A stretch of 64,000 bases of DNA from Gordionus sp. m RMFG-2023 (Eukaryota > Nematomorpha > Gordioida > Chordodea > Parachordodidae), in NCBI RefSeq assembly GCF_954871325.1, contig NC_088775.1, positions 45,733,561 to 45,797,560 of the forward strand, in the 5' to 3' direction. The translations under genes were made by a program, and so were the position numbers. The notes below the pieces were generated by a model. That model did no database searches. It was not told the origin of the DNA and saw only the letters and a list, made by a program, of their open reading frames with translations. Positions 36,951 through 51,400 of this stretch are shown one piece after another. Positions within the stretch are counted from its first letter, which is position 1. Each line of letters opens with the position of its first letter.

Positions 36951-39900
36951 TAATCGTTATTATTTAACTTTTTTAATTTTTTTAAAGCAAATGCGTAAAA
37001 ATAGATATTGTTAATATGTTTTATATTAAAATTTCAGTGAAGATGTACTACAGGGTGACAATTGTCATAATCGTTATTTTTGAACCTTTTTAAAAAATTT
37101 TTAAAGCAAATGGGTAAAATAGATATTGTTAACATGTTAAATTTAAATTTCAGTGAAGATGTACTACAGGAAAGTGACAATTGTCATAATCGTTATTATT
37201 TAACTTTTTTAAATTTTTTTAAAGCAAATGGGTAAAAGAAGATATTGTTAACATGTTAAATTAAAATTTCAGTGAAGATGCACTACAGGAAATTGACAAT
37301 TGTCATAATTGTTATTTTTGAACTTTTTTGAATTTTTTTAAAGCATTAGGGAAAAATAGATATTGTTAACATGTTAAATTAAAATTTCAGTGAAGATATA
37401 CTACAGGGAAGTGACAATTGTCATAATCGTTATTATTTAACTTTTTTAATTTTTTTAAAGCAAATGCGTAAAAATAGATATTGTTAATATGTTTTATATT
37501 AAAATTTCAGTGAAGATGTACTACAGGGTGACAATTGTCATAATCGTTATTTTTGAACCTTTTTAAAAAATTTTTAAAGCAAATGGGTAAAATAGATATT
37601 GTTAACATGTTAAATTTAAATTTCAGTGAAGATGTACTACAGGAAAGTGACAATTGTCATAATCGTTATTATTTAACTTTTTTAATTTTTTTAAAGCAAA
37701 TGCGTAAAAATAGATATTGTTAATATGTTTTATATTAAAATTTCAGTGAAGATGTACTACAGGGTGACAATTGTCATAATCGTTATTTTTGAACCTTTTT
37801 AAAAATTTTTTAAAGCAAATGGGTAAAATAGATATTGTTAACATGTTAAATTTAAATTTCAGTGAAGATGTACTACAGGAAAGCGACAATTGTCATAATC
37901 GTTATTTTTGAACCTTTTTAAATTTTTTTTAAGCAAATGGGTAAAAATAGATATTGTTAATATGTTTTAAATTAAAATTTCAGTGAAGATGTACTACAGG
38001 GTGACAATTGTCATAATCGTTATTTTTGAACCTTTTTAAAAAATTTTTAAAGCAAATGGGTAAAATAGATATTGTTAACATGTTAAATTAAAATTTCAGT
38101 GAAGATGTACTACAGGAAAGTGACAATTGTCATAATCGTTATTTTTGAACCTTTTTAAATTTTTTTAAAGCAAATAGGTAAATGAAGATATTGTTAACAT
38201 GTTAAATTAAAATTTCAGTGAAGATGTACTACAGGAAAGTGACAATTGTCATAATCGTTATTTTTGAACCTTTTTAAATTTTTTTAAAGCAAATGGGTTA
38301 ATGAAGATATTGTTAACATGTTAAATTAAAATTTCAGTGAACATGTACTACAGGAAAGTGATAATTGTCATAATCGTTATTTTTGAACTTTTTTGAATTT
38401 TTTTAAAGCAAATAGGTAAAAATAGATATTGTTAACATGTTAAATTAAAATTTCAGTGAAGATGTACTACAGGAAAGTGACAATTGTCATAATCGTTATT
38501 TTTGAACCTTTTTAAATTTTTTTAAAGCAAATGGGTAAAAGAAGATATTGTTAACATGTTAAATTAAAATTTCAGTGAAGATGTACTACAGGGTGACAAT
38601 TGTCATAATCGTTATTTTTCAACCTTTTTAAAAAATTTTTAAAGCAAATGGGTAAAATAGATATTGTTAACATGTTAAATTAAAATTTCAGTGAAGATGT
38701 ACTACAGGAAAGTGACAATTGTCATAATCGTTATTTTTGAACCTTTTTAAATTTTTTTAAAGCAAATGGGTAAATGAAGATATTGTTAACATGTTAAATT
38801 AAAATTTCAGTGAAGATGTACTACAGGAAAGTGACAATTGTCATAATCATTATTTTTGAACTTTTTTGAATTTTTTTAAAGCAAATAGGTAAAAATAGAT
38901 ATTGTTAACATGTTAAATTAAAATTTCAGTGAAGATGTACTACAGGAAAGTGACAATTGTCATAATCGTTATTTTTGAACCTTTTAAATTTTTTTAAAGC
39001 AAATGGGTAAACGAAGATATTGTTAACATGTTAAATTAAAATTTCAGTGAAGATGTACTACAGGAAAGTGACAATTGTCATAATCGTTATTTATGAACTT
39101 TTTTGAATTATTTTAAAGCATTTGGGTAAAAATAGATATTGTTAACATGTTAAATTAAAATTTCAGTGAAGATATACTACAGGGAAGTGACAATTGTCAT
39201 AATCGTTATTTTTGAACTTTTTTGAATTTTTTTAAAGCAAATGGGTAAAAGAAGATATTGTTAAAATGTTAAATTAAAATTTCAGTGAAGATGTACTACA
39301 GGAAAGTGACAATTGTCATAATTGTTATTTTTGAACTTTTTTGAATTTTTTTAAAGCATTTGGGAAAAATAGATATTGTTAACATGTTAAATTAAAATTT
39401 CAGTGAAGATGTACTACAGGAAAGTGACAATTGTCATAATCGTTATTTTTGAACCTTTTTAAATTTTTTTAAAGCAAATGGGTAAAAGAAGATATTGTTA
39501 ACATGTTAAATTAAAATTTCAGTGAAGATGCACTACAGGAAATTGACAATTGTCATAATTGTTATTTTTGAACTTTTTTGAATTTTTTTAAAGCATTAGG
39601 GAAAAATAGATATTGTTAACATGTTAAATTAAAATTTCAGTGAAGATATACTACAGGGAAGTGACAATTGTCATAATCGTTATTATTTAACTTTTTTAAT
39701 TTTTTTAAAGCAAATGCGTAAAAATAGATATTGTTAATATGTTTTATATTAAAATTTCAGTGAAGATGTACTACAGGGTGACAATTGTCATAATCGTTAT
39801 TTTTGAACCTTTTTAAAAAATTTTTAAAGCAAATGGGTAAAATAGATATTGTTAACATGTTAAATTTAAATTTCAGTGAAGATGTACTACAGGAATGTGA

Positions 39901-40600
39901 CAATTGTCATAATCGTTATTATTTAACTTTTTTAAATTTTTTTAAAGCAAATGGGTAAAAGAAGATATTGTTAACATGTTAAATTAAAATTTCAGTGAAG
40001 ATGCACTACAGGAAATTGACAATTGTCATAATTGTTATTTTTGAACTTTTTTGAATTTTTTTAAAGCATTAGGGAAAAATAGATATTGTTAACATGTTAA
40101 ATTAAAATTTCAGTGAAGATATACTACAGGGAAGTGACAATTGTCATAATCGTTATTATTTAACTTTTTTAATTTTTTTAAAGCAAATGCGTAAAAATAG
40201 ATATTGTTAATATGTTTTATATTAAAATTTCAGTGAAGATGTACTACAGGGTGACAATTGTCATAATCGTTATTTTTGAACCTTTTTAAAAAATTTTTAA
40301 AGCAAATGGGTAAAATAGATATTGTTAACATGTTAAATTTAAATTTCAGTGAAGATGTACTACAGGAAAGTGACAATTGTCATAATCGTTATTATTTAAC
40401 TTTTTTAATTTTTTTAAAGCAAATGCGTAAAAATAGATATTGTTAATATGTTTTATATTAAAATTTCAGTGAAGATGTACTACAGGGTGACAATTGTCAT
40501 AATCGTTATTTTTGAACCTTTTTAAAAATTTTTTAAAGCAAATGGGTAAAATAGATATTGTTAACATGTTAAATTTAAATTTCAGTGAAGATGTACTACA
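36804..40600. repeat. Duplication with 2723 bp offset
   Basis: GATGCACTAC occurs at 36804 and 37277 (473 bp, four monomers) and again at 39527 and 40000 (473 bp). The flanking ATTATTTAAC and GCGTAAAAATAG monomers follow in the same order. This gives a match of about 36800-37850 with 39525-40575. Confidence 0.7.
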
Positions 40601-41534
40601 GGAAAGTGACAATTGTCATAATCGTTATTTTTGAACCTTTTTAAATTTTTTTAAAGCAAATGGGTAAACGAAGATATTGTTAACATGTTAAATTAAAATT
40701 TCAGTGAAGATGTACTACAGGAAAGTGACAATTGTCATAATCGTTATTTATGAACTTTTTTGAATTATTTTAAAGCATTTGGGTAAAAATAGATATTGTT
40801 AACATGTTAAATTAAAATTTCAGTGAAGATATACTACAGGGAAGTGACAATTGTCATAATCGTTATTTTTGAACTTTTTTGAATTTTTTTAAAGCAAATG
40901 GGTAAAAGAAGATATTGTTAAAATGTTAAATTAAAATTTCAGTGAAGATGTACTACAGGAAAGTGACAATTGTCATAATTGTTATTTTTGAACTTTTTTG
41001 AATTTTTTTAAAGCATTTGGGAAAAATAGATATTGTTAACATGTTAAATTAAAATTTCAGTGAAGATGTACTACAGGAAAGTGACAATTGTCATAATCGT
41101 TATTTTTGAACCTTTTTAAATTTTTTTAAAGCAAATGGGTAAAAGAAGATATTGTTAACATGTTAAATTAAAATTTCAGTGAAGATGGACTACAGGAAAG
41201 TGACAATTGTCATAATTCTTATTTTAGAACTTTTTTGAATTTTTTTAAAGCATTTGGGAAAAATAGATATTGTTAACATGTTAAATTAAAATTTCAGTGA
41301 AGATATACTACAGGGAAGTGACAATTGTCATAATCGTTATTATTGAACTTCTTTAATTTTTTTTAAAGCAAATGGGTAAAAATAGATATTGTTAATATGT
41401 TTTAAATTAAAATTTCAGTGAAGATGTACTACAGGGTGACAATTGTCATAATCGTTATTTTTCAACCTTTTTAAAAAATTTTTAAAGCAAATGGGTAAAA
41501 TAGATATTGTTAACATGTTAAATTAAAATTTCAG

Positions 41535-44500
41535 TGAAGATGTACTACAGGAAAGTGACAATTGTCATAATCGTTATTATTTAACTTTTTTAAATTTTTT
41601 TAAAGCAAATGGGTAAAAGAAGATATTGTTAACATGTTAAATTAAAATTTCAGTGAACATGTACTACAGGAATGTGATAATTGTCATAATCGTTATTTTT
41701 GAACTTTTTTGAATTTTTTTAAAGCAAATAGGTAAAAATAGATATTGTTAACATGTTAAATTAAAATTTCAGTGAAGATGTACTACAGGAAAGCGACAAT
41801 TGTCATAATCGTTATTTTTGAACCTTTTTAAATTTTTTTAAGCAAATGGGTAAAAGAAGATATTGTTAACATGTTAAATTAAAATTTCAGTGAAGATGTA
41901 CTACAGGAAAGTGACAATTGTCATAATTGTTATTTTTGAACTTTTTTGAATTTTTTTAAAGCATTTGGGTAAAAATAGATATTGTTAACATGTTAAATTA
42001 AAATTTCAGTGAAGATATACTACAGGGAAGTGACAATTGTCATAATCGTTATTATTGAACTTCTTTAATTTTTTTTAAAGCAAATGGGTAAAAATAGATA
42101 TTGTTAATATGTTTTAAATTAAAATTTCAGTGAAGATGTACTACAGGGTGACAATTGTCATAATCGTTATTTTTGAACCTTTTTAAAAAATTTTTAAAGC
42201 AAATGGGTAAAATAGATATTGTTAACATGTTAAATTAAAATTTCAGTGAAGATGTACTACAGGAAAGTGACAATTGTCATAATCGTTATTTTTGAACCTT
42301 TTTAAATTTTTTTAAAGCAAATAGGTAAATGAAGATATTGTTAACATGTTAAATTAAAATTTCAGTGAAGATGTACTACAGGAAAGTGACAATTGTCATA
42401 ATCGTTATTTTTGAACTTTTTTGAATTTTTTTAAAGCAAATAGGTAAAAATAGATATTGTTAACATGTTAAATTAAAATTTCAGTGAAGATGTACTACAG
42501 GAAAGTGACAATTGTCATAATCGTTATTTTTGAACCTTTTAAATTTTTTTAAGGCAAATGGGTAAAAGAAGATATTGTTAACATGTTAAATTAAAATTTC
42601 AGTGAAGATGTACTACAGGAAAGTGACAATTGTCATAATCGTTATTTATGAACTTTTTTGAATTATTTTAAAGCATTTGGGTAAAAATAGATATTGTTAA
42701 CATGTTAAATTAAAATTTCAGTGAAGATATACTACAGGGAAGTGACAATTGTCATAATCGTTATTTTTGAACTTTTTTGAATTTTTTTAAAGCAAATAAG
42801 TAAAAATAGATATTGTTAACATGTTAAATTAAAATTTCAGTGAAGATGTACTACAGGAAAGTGACAATTGTCATAATCATTATTTTTGAACTTTTTTGAA
42901 TTTTTTTAAAGCAAATAGGTAAAAATAGATATTGTTAACATGTTAAATTAAAATTTCAGTGAAGATGTACTACAGGAAAGTGACAATTGTCATAATAGTT
43001 ATTTTTGAACCTTTTAAATTTTTTTAAAGCAAATGGGTAAAAGAAGATATTGTTAACATGTTAAATTAAAATTTCAGTGAAGATGTACTACAGGAAAGTG
43101 ACAATTGTCATAATCGTTATTTTTGAACCTTTTTAAATTTTTTTAAAGCAAATGGGTTAATGAAGATATTGTTAACATGTTAAATTAAAATTTCAGTGAA
43201 GATGTACTACAGGAAAGTGACAATTGTCATAATCGTTATTTATGAACTTTTTTGAATTATTTTAAAGCATTTGGGTAAAAATAGATATTGTTAACATGTT
43301 AAATTAAAATTTCAGTGAAGATATACTACAGGGAAGTGACAATTGTCATAATCGTTATTTTTGAACTTTTTTGAATTTTTTTAAAGGAAATAAGTAAAAA
43401 TAGATATTGTTAACATGTTAAATTAAAATTTCAGTGAAGATGTACTACAGGAAAGTGACAATTGTCATAATCGTTATTTTTGAACTTTTTTAAAGCAAAT
43501 AGGTAAAAATAGATATTGTTAACATGTTAAATTAAAATTTCAGTGAAGATGTACTACAGGAAAGTGACAATTGTCATAATAGTTATTTTTGAACCTTTTA
43601 AATTTTTTTAAAGCAAATGGGTAAAAGAAGATATTGTTAACATGTTAAATTAAAATTTCAGTGAAGATGTACTACAGGAAAGTGACAATTGTCATAATCG
43701 TTATTTATGAACTTTTTTGAATTATTTAAAAGCATTTGGGTAAAAATAGATATTGTTAACATGTTAAATTAAAATTTCAGTGAAGATATACTACAGGGAA
43801 GTGACAATTGTCATAATCGTTATTTTTGAACTTTTTTGAATTTTTTTAAAGCAAATAAGTAAAAATAGATATTATTAATATGTTAAATTAAAATTTCAGT
43901 GAAGATGTACTACAGGAAAGTGACAATTGTCATAATCGTTATTTTTGAACCTTTTTAAATTTTTTTTAAGCAAATGGGTAAAAGAAGATATTGTTAAAAT
44001 GTTAAATTAAAATTTCAGTGAAGATGTACTACAGGAAAGTGACAATTGTCATAATTGTTATTTTTGAACTTTTTTGAATTTTTTTAAAGCATTTGGGAAA
44101 AATAGATATTGTTAACATGTTAAATTAAAATTTCAGTGAAGATATACTACAGGGAAGTGACAATTGTCATAATCGTTATTTATGAACTTTTTTGAATTAT
44201 TTTAAAGCATTTGGGTAAAAATAGATATTGTTAACATGTTAAATTAAAATTTCAGTGAAGATATACTACAGGGAAGTGATAATTGTCATAATCGTTATTA
44301 TTTAACTTTTTTAATTTTTTTAAAGCAAATGCGTAAAAATAGATATTGTTAATATGTTTTATATTAAAATTTCAGTGAAGATGTACTACAGGGTGACAAT
44401 TGTCATAATCGTTATTTTTGAACCTTTTTAAAAAATTTTTAAAGCAAATGGGTAAAATAGATATTGTTAACATGTTAAATTTAAATTTCAGTGAAGATGT

Positions 44501-47500
44501 ACTACAGGAAAGTGACAATTGTCATAATCGTTATTATTTAACTTTTTTAATTTTTTTAAAGCAAATGCGTAAAAATAGATATTGTTAATATGTTTTATAT
44601 TAAAATTTCAGTGAAGATGTACTACAGGGTGACAATTGTCATAATCGTTATTTTTGAACCTTTTTAAAAATTTTTTAAAGCAAATGGGTAAAATAGATAT
44701 TGTTAACATGTTAAATTTAAATTTCAGTGAAGATGTACTACAGGAAAGTGACAATTGTCATAATCGTTATTTTTGAACCTTTTTAAATTTTTTTAAAGCA
44801 AATGGGTTAATGAAGATATTGTTAACATGTTAAATTAAAATTTCAGTGAACATGTACTACAGGAAAGTGATAATTGTCATAATCGTTATTTTTGAACTTT
44901 TTTGAATTTTTTTAAAGCAAATAGGTAAAAATAGATATTGTTAACATGTTAAATTAAAATTTCAGTGAAGATGTACTACAGGAAAGTGACAATTGTCATA
45001 ATCGTTATTTTTGAACCTTTTTAAATTTTTTTAAAGCAAATGGGTAAAAGAAGATATTGTTAACATGTTAAATTAAAATTTCAGTGAAGATGTACTACAG
45101 GAAAGTGACAATTGTCATAATCGTTATTTATGAACTTTTTTGAATTATTTTAAAGCATTTGGGTAAAAATAGATATTGTTAACATGTTAAATTAAAATTT
45201 CAGTGAAGATATACTACAGGGAAGTGACAATTGTCATAATCGTTATTTTTGAACTTTTTTGAATTTTTTTAAAGCAAATAAGTAAAAATAGATATTGTTA
45301 ACATGTTAAATTAAAATTTCAGTGAAGATGTACTACAGGAAAGTGACAATTGTCATAATCGTTATTTTTGAACTTTTTTGAATTTTTTTAAAGCAAATAG
45401 GTAAAAATAGATATTGTTAACATGTTAAATTAAAATTTCAGTGAAGATGTACTACAGGAAAGTGACAATTGTCATAATCGTTATTTTTGAACCTTTTTAA
45501 AAAATTTTTAAAGCAAATGGGTAAAATAGATATTGTTAACATGTTTTATATTAAAATTTCAGTGAAGATGTACTACAGGGTGACAATTGTCATAATCGTT
45601 ATTTTTGAACCTTTTTAAAAAATTTTGAAAGCAAATGGGTAAAATAGATATTGTTAACATGTTAAATTTAAATTTCAGTGAAGATGTACTACAGGAAAGT
45701 GACAATTGTCATAATCGTTATTATTTAACTTTTTTAAATTTTTTTAAAGCAAATGGGTAAAAGAAGATATTGTTAACATGTTAAATTAAAATTTCAGTGA
45801 ACATGTACTACAGGAATGTGATAATTGTCATAATCGTTATTTTTGAACTTTTTTGAATTTTTTTAAAGCAAATAGGTAAAAATAGATATTGTTAACATGT
45901 TAAATTAAAATTTCAGTGAAGATGTACTACAGGAAAGCGACAATTGTCATAATCGTTATTTTTGAACCTTTTTAAATTTTTTTTAAGCAAATGGGTAAAA
46001 GAAGATATTGTTAACATGTTAAATTAAAATTTCAGTGAAGATGTACTACAGGAAAGTGACAATTGTCATAATTGTTATTTTTGAACTTTTTTGAATTTTT
46101 TTAAAGCATTTGGGAAAAATAGATATTGTTAACATGTTAAATTAAAATTTCAGTGAAGATATACTACAGGGAAGTGACAATTGTCATAATCGTTATTATT
46201 GAACTTCTTTAATTTTTTTTAAAGCAAATGGGTAAAAATAGATATTGTTAATATGTTTTAAATTAAAATTTCAGTGAAGATGTACTACAGGGTGACAATT
46301 GTCATAATCGTTATTTTTGAACCTTTTTAAAAAATTTTTAAAGCAAATGGGTAAAATAGATATTGTTAACATGTTAAATTAAAATTTCAGTGAAGATGTA
46401 CTACAGGAAAGTGACAATTGTCATAATCGTTATTTTTGAACCTTTTTAAATTTTTTTAAAGCAAATAGGTAAATGAAGATATTGTTAACATGTTAAATTA
46501 AAATTTCAGTGAAGATGTACTACAGGAAAGTGACAATTGTCATAATCGTTATTTTTGAACTTTTTTGAATTTTTTTAAAGCAAATAGGTAAAAATAGATA
46601 TTGTTAACATGTTAAATTAAAATTTCAGTGAAGATGTACTACAGGAAAGTGACAATTGTCATAATCGTTATTTTTGAACCTTTTAAATTTTTTTAAGGCA
46701 AATGGGTAAAAGAAGATATTGTTAACATGTTAAATTAAAATTTCAGTGAAGATGTACTACAGGAAAGTGACAATTGTCATAATCGTTATTTATGAACTTT
46801 TTTGAATTATTTTAAAGCATTTGGGTAAAAATAGATATTGTTAACATGTTAAATTAAAATTTCAGTGAAGATATACTACAGGGAAGTGACAATTGTCATA
46901 ATCGTTATTTTTGAACTTTTTTGAATTTTTTTAAAGCAAATAAGTAAAAATAGATATTGTTAACATGTTAAATTAAAATTTCAGTGAAGATGTACTACAG
47001 GAAAGTGACAATTGTCATAATCATTATTTTTGAACTTTTTTGAATTTTTTTAAAGCAAATAGGTAAAAATAGATATTGTTAACATGTTAAATTAAAATTT
47101 CAGTGAAGATGTACTACAGGAAAGTGACAATTGTCATAATAGTTATTTTTGAACCTTTTAAATTTTTTTAAAGCAAATGGGTAAAAGAAGATATTGTTAA
47201 CATGTTAAATTAAAATTTCAGTGAAGATGTACTACAGGAAAGTGACAATTGTCATAATCGTTATTTTTGAACCTTTTTAAATTTTTTTAAAGCAAATGGG
47301 TTAATGAAGATATTGTTAACATGTTAAATTAAAATTTCAGTGAAGATGTACTACAGGAAAGTGACAATTGTCATAATCGTTATTTATGAACTTTTTTGAA
47401 TTATTTTAAAGCATTTGGGTAAAAATAGATATTGTTAACATGTTAAATTAAAATTTCAGTGAAGATATACTACAGGGAAGTGACAATTGTCATAATCGTT

Positions 47501-48433
47501 ATTTTTGAACTTTTTTGAATTTTTTTAAAGGAAATAAGTAAAAATAGATATTGTTAACATGTTAAATTAAAATTTCAGTGAAGATGTACTACAGGAAAGT
47601 GACAATTGTCATAATCGTTATTTTTGAACTTTTTTGAATTTTTTTAAAGCAAATAGGTAAAAATAGATATTGTTAACATGTTAAATTAAAATTTCAGTGA
47701 AGATGTACTACAGGAAAGTGACAATTGTCATAATAGTTATTTTTGAACCTTTTAAATTTTTTTAAAGCAAATGGGTAAAAGAAGATATTGTTAACATGTT
47801 AAATTAAAATTTCAGTGAAGATGTACTACAGGAAAGTGACAATTGTCATAATCGTTATTTATGAACTTTTTTGAATTATTTAAAAGCATTTGGGTAAAAA
47901 TAGATATTGTTAACATGTTAAATTAAAATTTCAGTGAAGATATACTACAGGGAAGTGACAATTGTCATAATCGTTATTTTTGAACTTTTTTGAATTTTTT
48001 TAAAGCAAATAAGTAAAAATAGATATTATTAATATGTTAAATTAAAATTTCAGTGAAGATGTACTACAGGAAAGTGACAATTGTCATAATCGTTATTTTT
48101 GAACCTTTTTAAATTTTTTTAAGCAAATGGGTAAAAGAAGATATTGTTAAAATGTTAAATTAAAATTTCAGTGAAGATGTACTACAGGAAAGTGACAATT
48201 GTCATAATTGTTATTTTTGAACTTTTTTGAATTTTTTTAAAGCATTTGGGAAAAATAGATATTGTTAACATGTTAAATTAAAATTTCAGTGAAGATATAC
48301 TACAGGGAAGTGACAATTGTCATAATCGTTATTTATGAACTTTTTTGAATTATTTTAAAGCATTTGGGTAAAAATAGATATTGTTAACATGTTAAATTAA
48401 AATTTCAGTGAAGATATACTACAGGGAAGTGAC
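41535..48433. repeat. Duplication with 4144 bp offset (35 monomers)
   Basis: About 41535-44280 matches 45680-48433. Tracers are GAACATGTACTACAGGAATG at 41655 and 45799, AAGGCAAATGG at 42551 and 46695, and AAAGGAAATAAG with its unusual G at 43386 and 47530. The offset grows by about 10 bp after ~43480, where the first copy has lost part of the T-rich block (GAACTTTTTTAAAGC). Confidence 0.82.
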
Positions 48434-51400
48434 AATTGTCATAATCGTTATTTTTGAACTTTTTTGAATTTCTTTAAAGCAAATGAGTAAAAATAGATAT
48501 TATTAATATGTTAAATTAAAATTTCAGTGAAGATGTACTACAGGAAAGTGACAATTGTCATAATCGTTATTTTTGAACTTTTTTGAATTTTTTTAAAGCA
48601 AATAGGTAAAAATAGATATTGTTAACATGTTAAATTAAAATTTCAGTGAAGATGTACTACAGGAAAGTGACAATTGTCATAATCGTTATTTTTGAACCTT
48701 TTTAAATTTTTTTAAAGCAAATGGGTAAAAGAAGATATTGTTAACATGTTAAATTAAAATTTCAGTGAAGATGTACTACAGGAAAGTGACAATTGTCATA
48801 ATCGTTATTTTTGAACTTTTTTGAATTTTTTTAAAGCATTTGGGTAAAAATAGATATTGTTAACATGTTAAATTAAAATTTCAGTGAAGATGCACTACAG
48901 GAAATTGACAATTGTCATAATTGTTATTTTTGAACTTTTTTGAATTTTTTTAAAGCATTAGGGAAAAATAGATATTGTTAACATGTTAAATTAAAATTTC
49001 AGTGAAGATATACTACAGGGAAGTGACAATTGTCATAATCGTTATTATTGAACTTTTTTAATTTTTTTCAAAGCAAATGGGTAAAAATAGATATTGTTAA
49101 TATGTTTTAAATTAAAATTTCAGTGAAGATGTACTACAGGGTGACAATTGTCATAATCGTTATTTTTGAACCTTTTTAAAAAATTTTTAAAGCAAATGGG
49201 TAAAATAGATATTGTTAACATGTTAAATTAAAATTTCAGTGAAGATGTACTACAGGAAAGTGACAATTGTCATAATCGTTATTATTTAACTTTTTTAAAT
49301 TTTTTAAAGCAAATGTGAATTGTCATAATCGTTATTTTTGAACCTTTTTAAATTTTTTAAAGCAAATGGGTAAAGAAGATATTGTTAAAATGTTAAATTA
49401 AAATTTCAGTGAAGATGTACTACAGGAAAGTGACAATTGTCATAATTGTTATTTTTGAACTTTTTTGAATTTTTTTAAAGCATTTGGGTAAAAGATAGAT
49501 ATTGTTAACATGTTAAATTAAAATTTCAGTGAAGATATACTACAGGGAAGTGACAATTGTCATAATCGTTATTTATGAACTTTTTTGAATTATTTTAAAG
49601 CATTTGGGAAAAATAGATATTGTTAACATGTTAAATTAAAATTTCAGTGAAGATATACTACAGGGAAGTGACAATTGTCATAATCGTTATTTTTGAACTT
49701 TTTTGAATTTTTTTAAAGCAAATAGGTAAAAATAGATATTGTTAACATGTTAAATTAAAATTTCAGTGAAGATGTACTACAGGGAAGTGACAATTGTCAT
49801 AATCGTTATTATTGAACTTTTTTAATTTTTTTAAAGCAAATGCGTAAAAATAGATATTGTTAATATGTTTTATATTAAAATTTCAGTGAAGATGTACTAC
49901 AGGGTGACAATTGTCATAATCGTTATTTTTGAACCTTTTTAAAAATTTTTAAAGCAAATGGGTAAAATAGATATTGTTAACATGTTAAATTTAAATTTCA
50001 GTGAAGATGTACTACAGGAAAGTGACAATTGTCATAATCGTTATTTTTGAACCTTTTTAAATTTTTTTAAAGCAAATGGGTTAATGAAGATATTGTTAAT
50101 ATGTTTTATATTAAAATTTCAGTGAAGATGTACTACAGGGTGACAATTGTCATAATCGTTATTTTTGAACCTTTTTAAAAAATTTTTAAAGCAAATGGGT
50201 AAAATAGATATTGTTAACATGTTAAATTTAAATTTCAGTGAAGATGTACTACAGGATAGTGACAATTGTCATAATCGTTATTATTTAACTTTTTTAAATT
50301 TTTTTAAAGCAAATGGGTAAAAGAAGATATTGTTAACATGTTAAATTAAAATTTCAGTGAAGATGCACTACAGGAAATTGACAATTGTCATAATTGTTAT
50401 TTTTGAACTTTTTTGAATTTTTTTAAAGCATTAGGGAAAAATAGATATTGTTAACATGTTAAATTAAAATTTCAGTGAAGATATACTACAGGGAAGTGAC
50501 AATTGTCATAATCGTTATTATTTAACTTTTTTAATTTTTTTAAAGCAAATGCGTAAAAATAGATATTGTTAATATGTTTTATATTAAAATTTCAGTGAAG
50601 ATGTACTACAGGGTGACAATTGTCATAATCGTTATTTTTGAACCTTTTTAAAAAATTTTTAAAGCAAATGGGTAAAATAGATATTGTTAACATGTTAAAT
50701 TTAAATTTCAGTGAAGATGTACTACAGGAAAGTGACAATTGTCATAATCGTTATTATTTAACTTTTTTAATTTTTTTAAAGCAAATGCGTAAAAATAGAT
50801 ATTGTCAATATGTTTTATATTAAAATTTCAGTGAAGATGTACTACAGGGTGACAATTGTCATAATCGTTATTTTTGAACCTTTTTAAAAAATTTTTAAAG
50901 CAAATGGGTAAAATAGATATTGTTAACATGTTAAATTTAAATTTCAGTGAAGATGTACTACAGGAAAGTGACAATTGTCATAATCGTTATTTTTGAACCT
51001 TTTTAAATTTTTTTAAAGCAAATGGGTTAATGAAGATATTGTTAACATGTTAAATTAAAATTTCAGTGAACATGTACTACAGGAAAGTGATAATTGTCAT
51101 AATCGTTATTTTTGAACTTTTTTGAATTTTTTTAAAGCAAATAGGTAAAAATAGATATTGTTAACATGTTAAATTAAAATTTCAGTGAAGATGTACTACA
51201 GGAAAGTGACAATTGTCATAATCGTTATTTTTGAACCTTTTTAAATTTTTTTAAAGCAAATGGGTAAAAGAAGATATTGTTAACATGTTAAATTAAAATT
51301 TCAGTGAAGATGTACTACAGGAAAGTGACAATTGTCATAATTCGTTATTTTATGAACTTTTTTGAATTATTTTAAAGCATTTGGGTAAAAATAGATATTG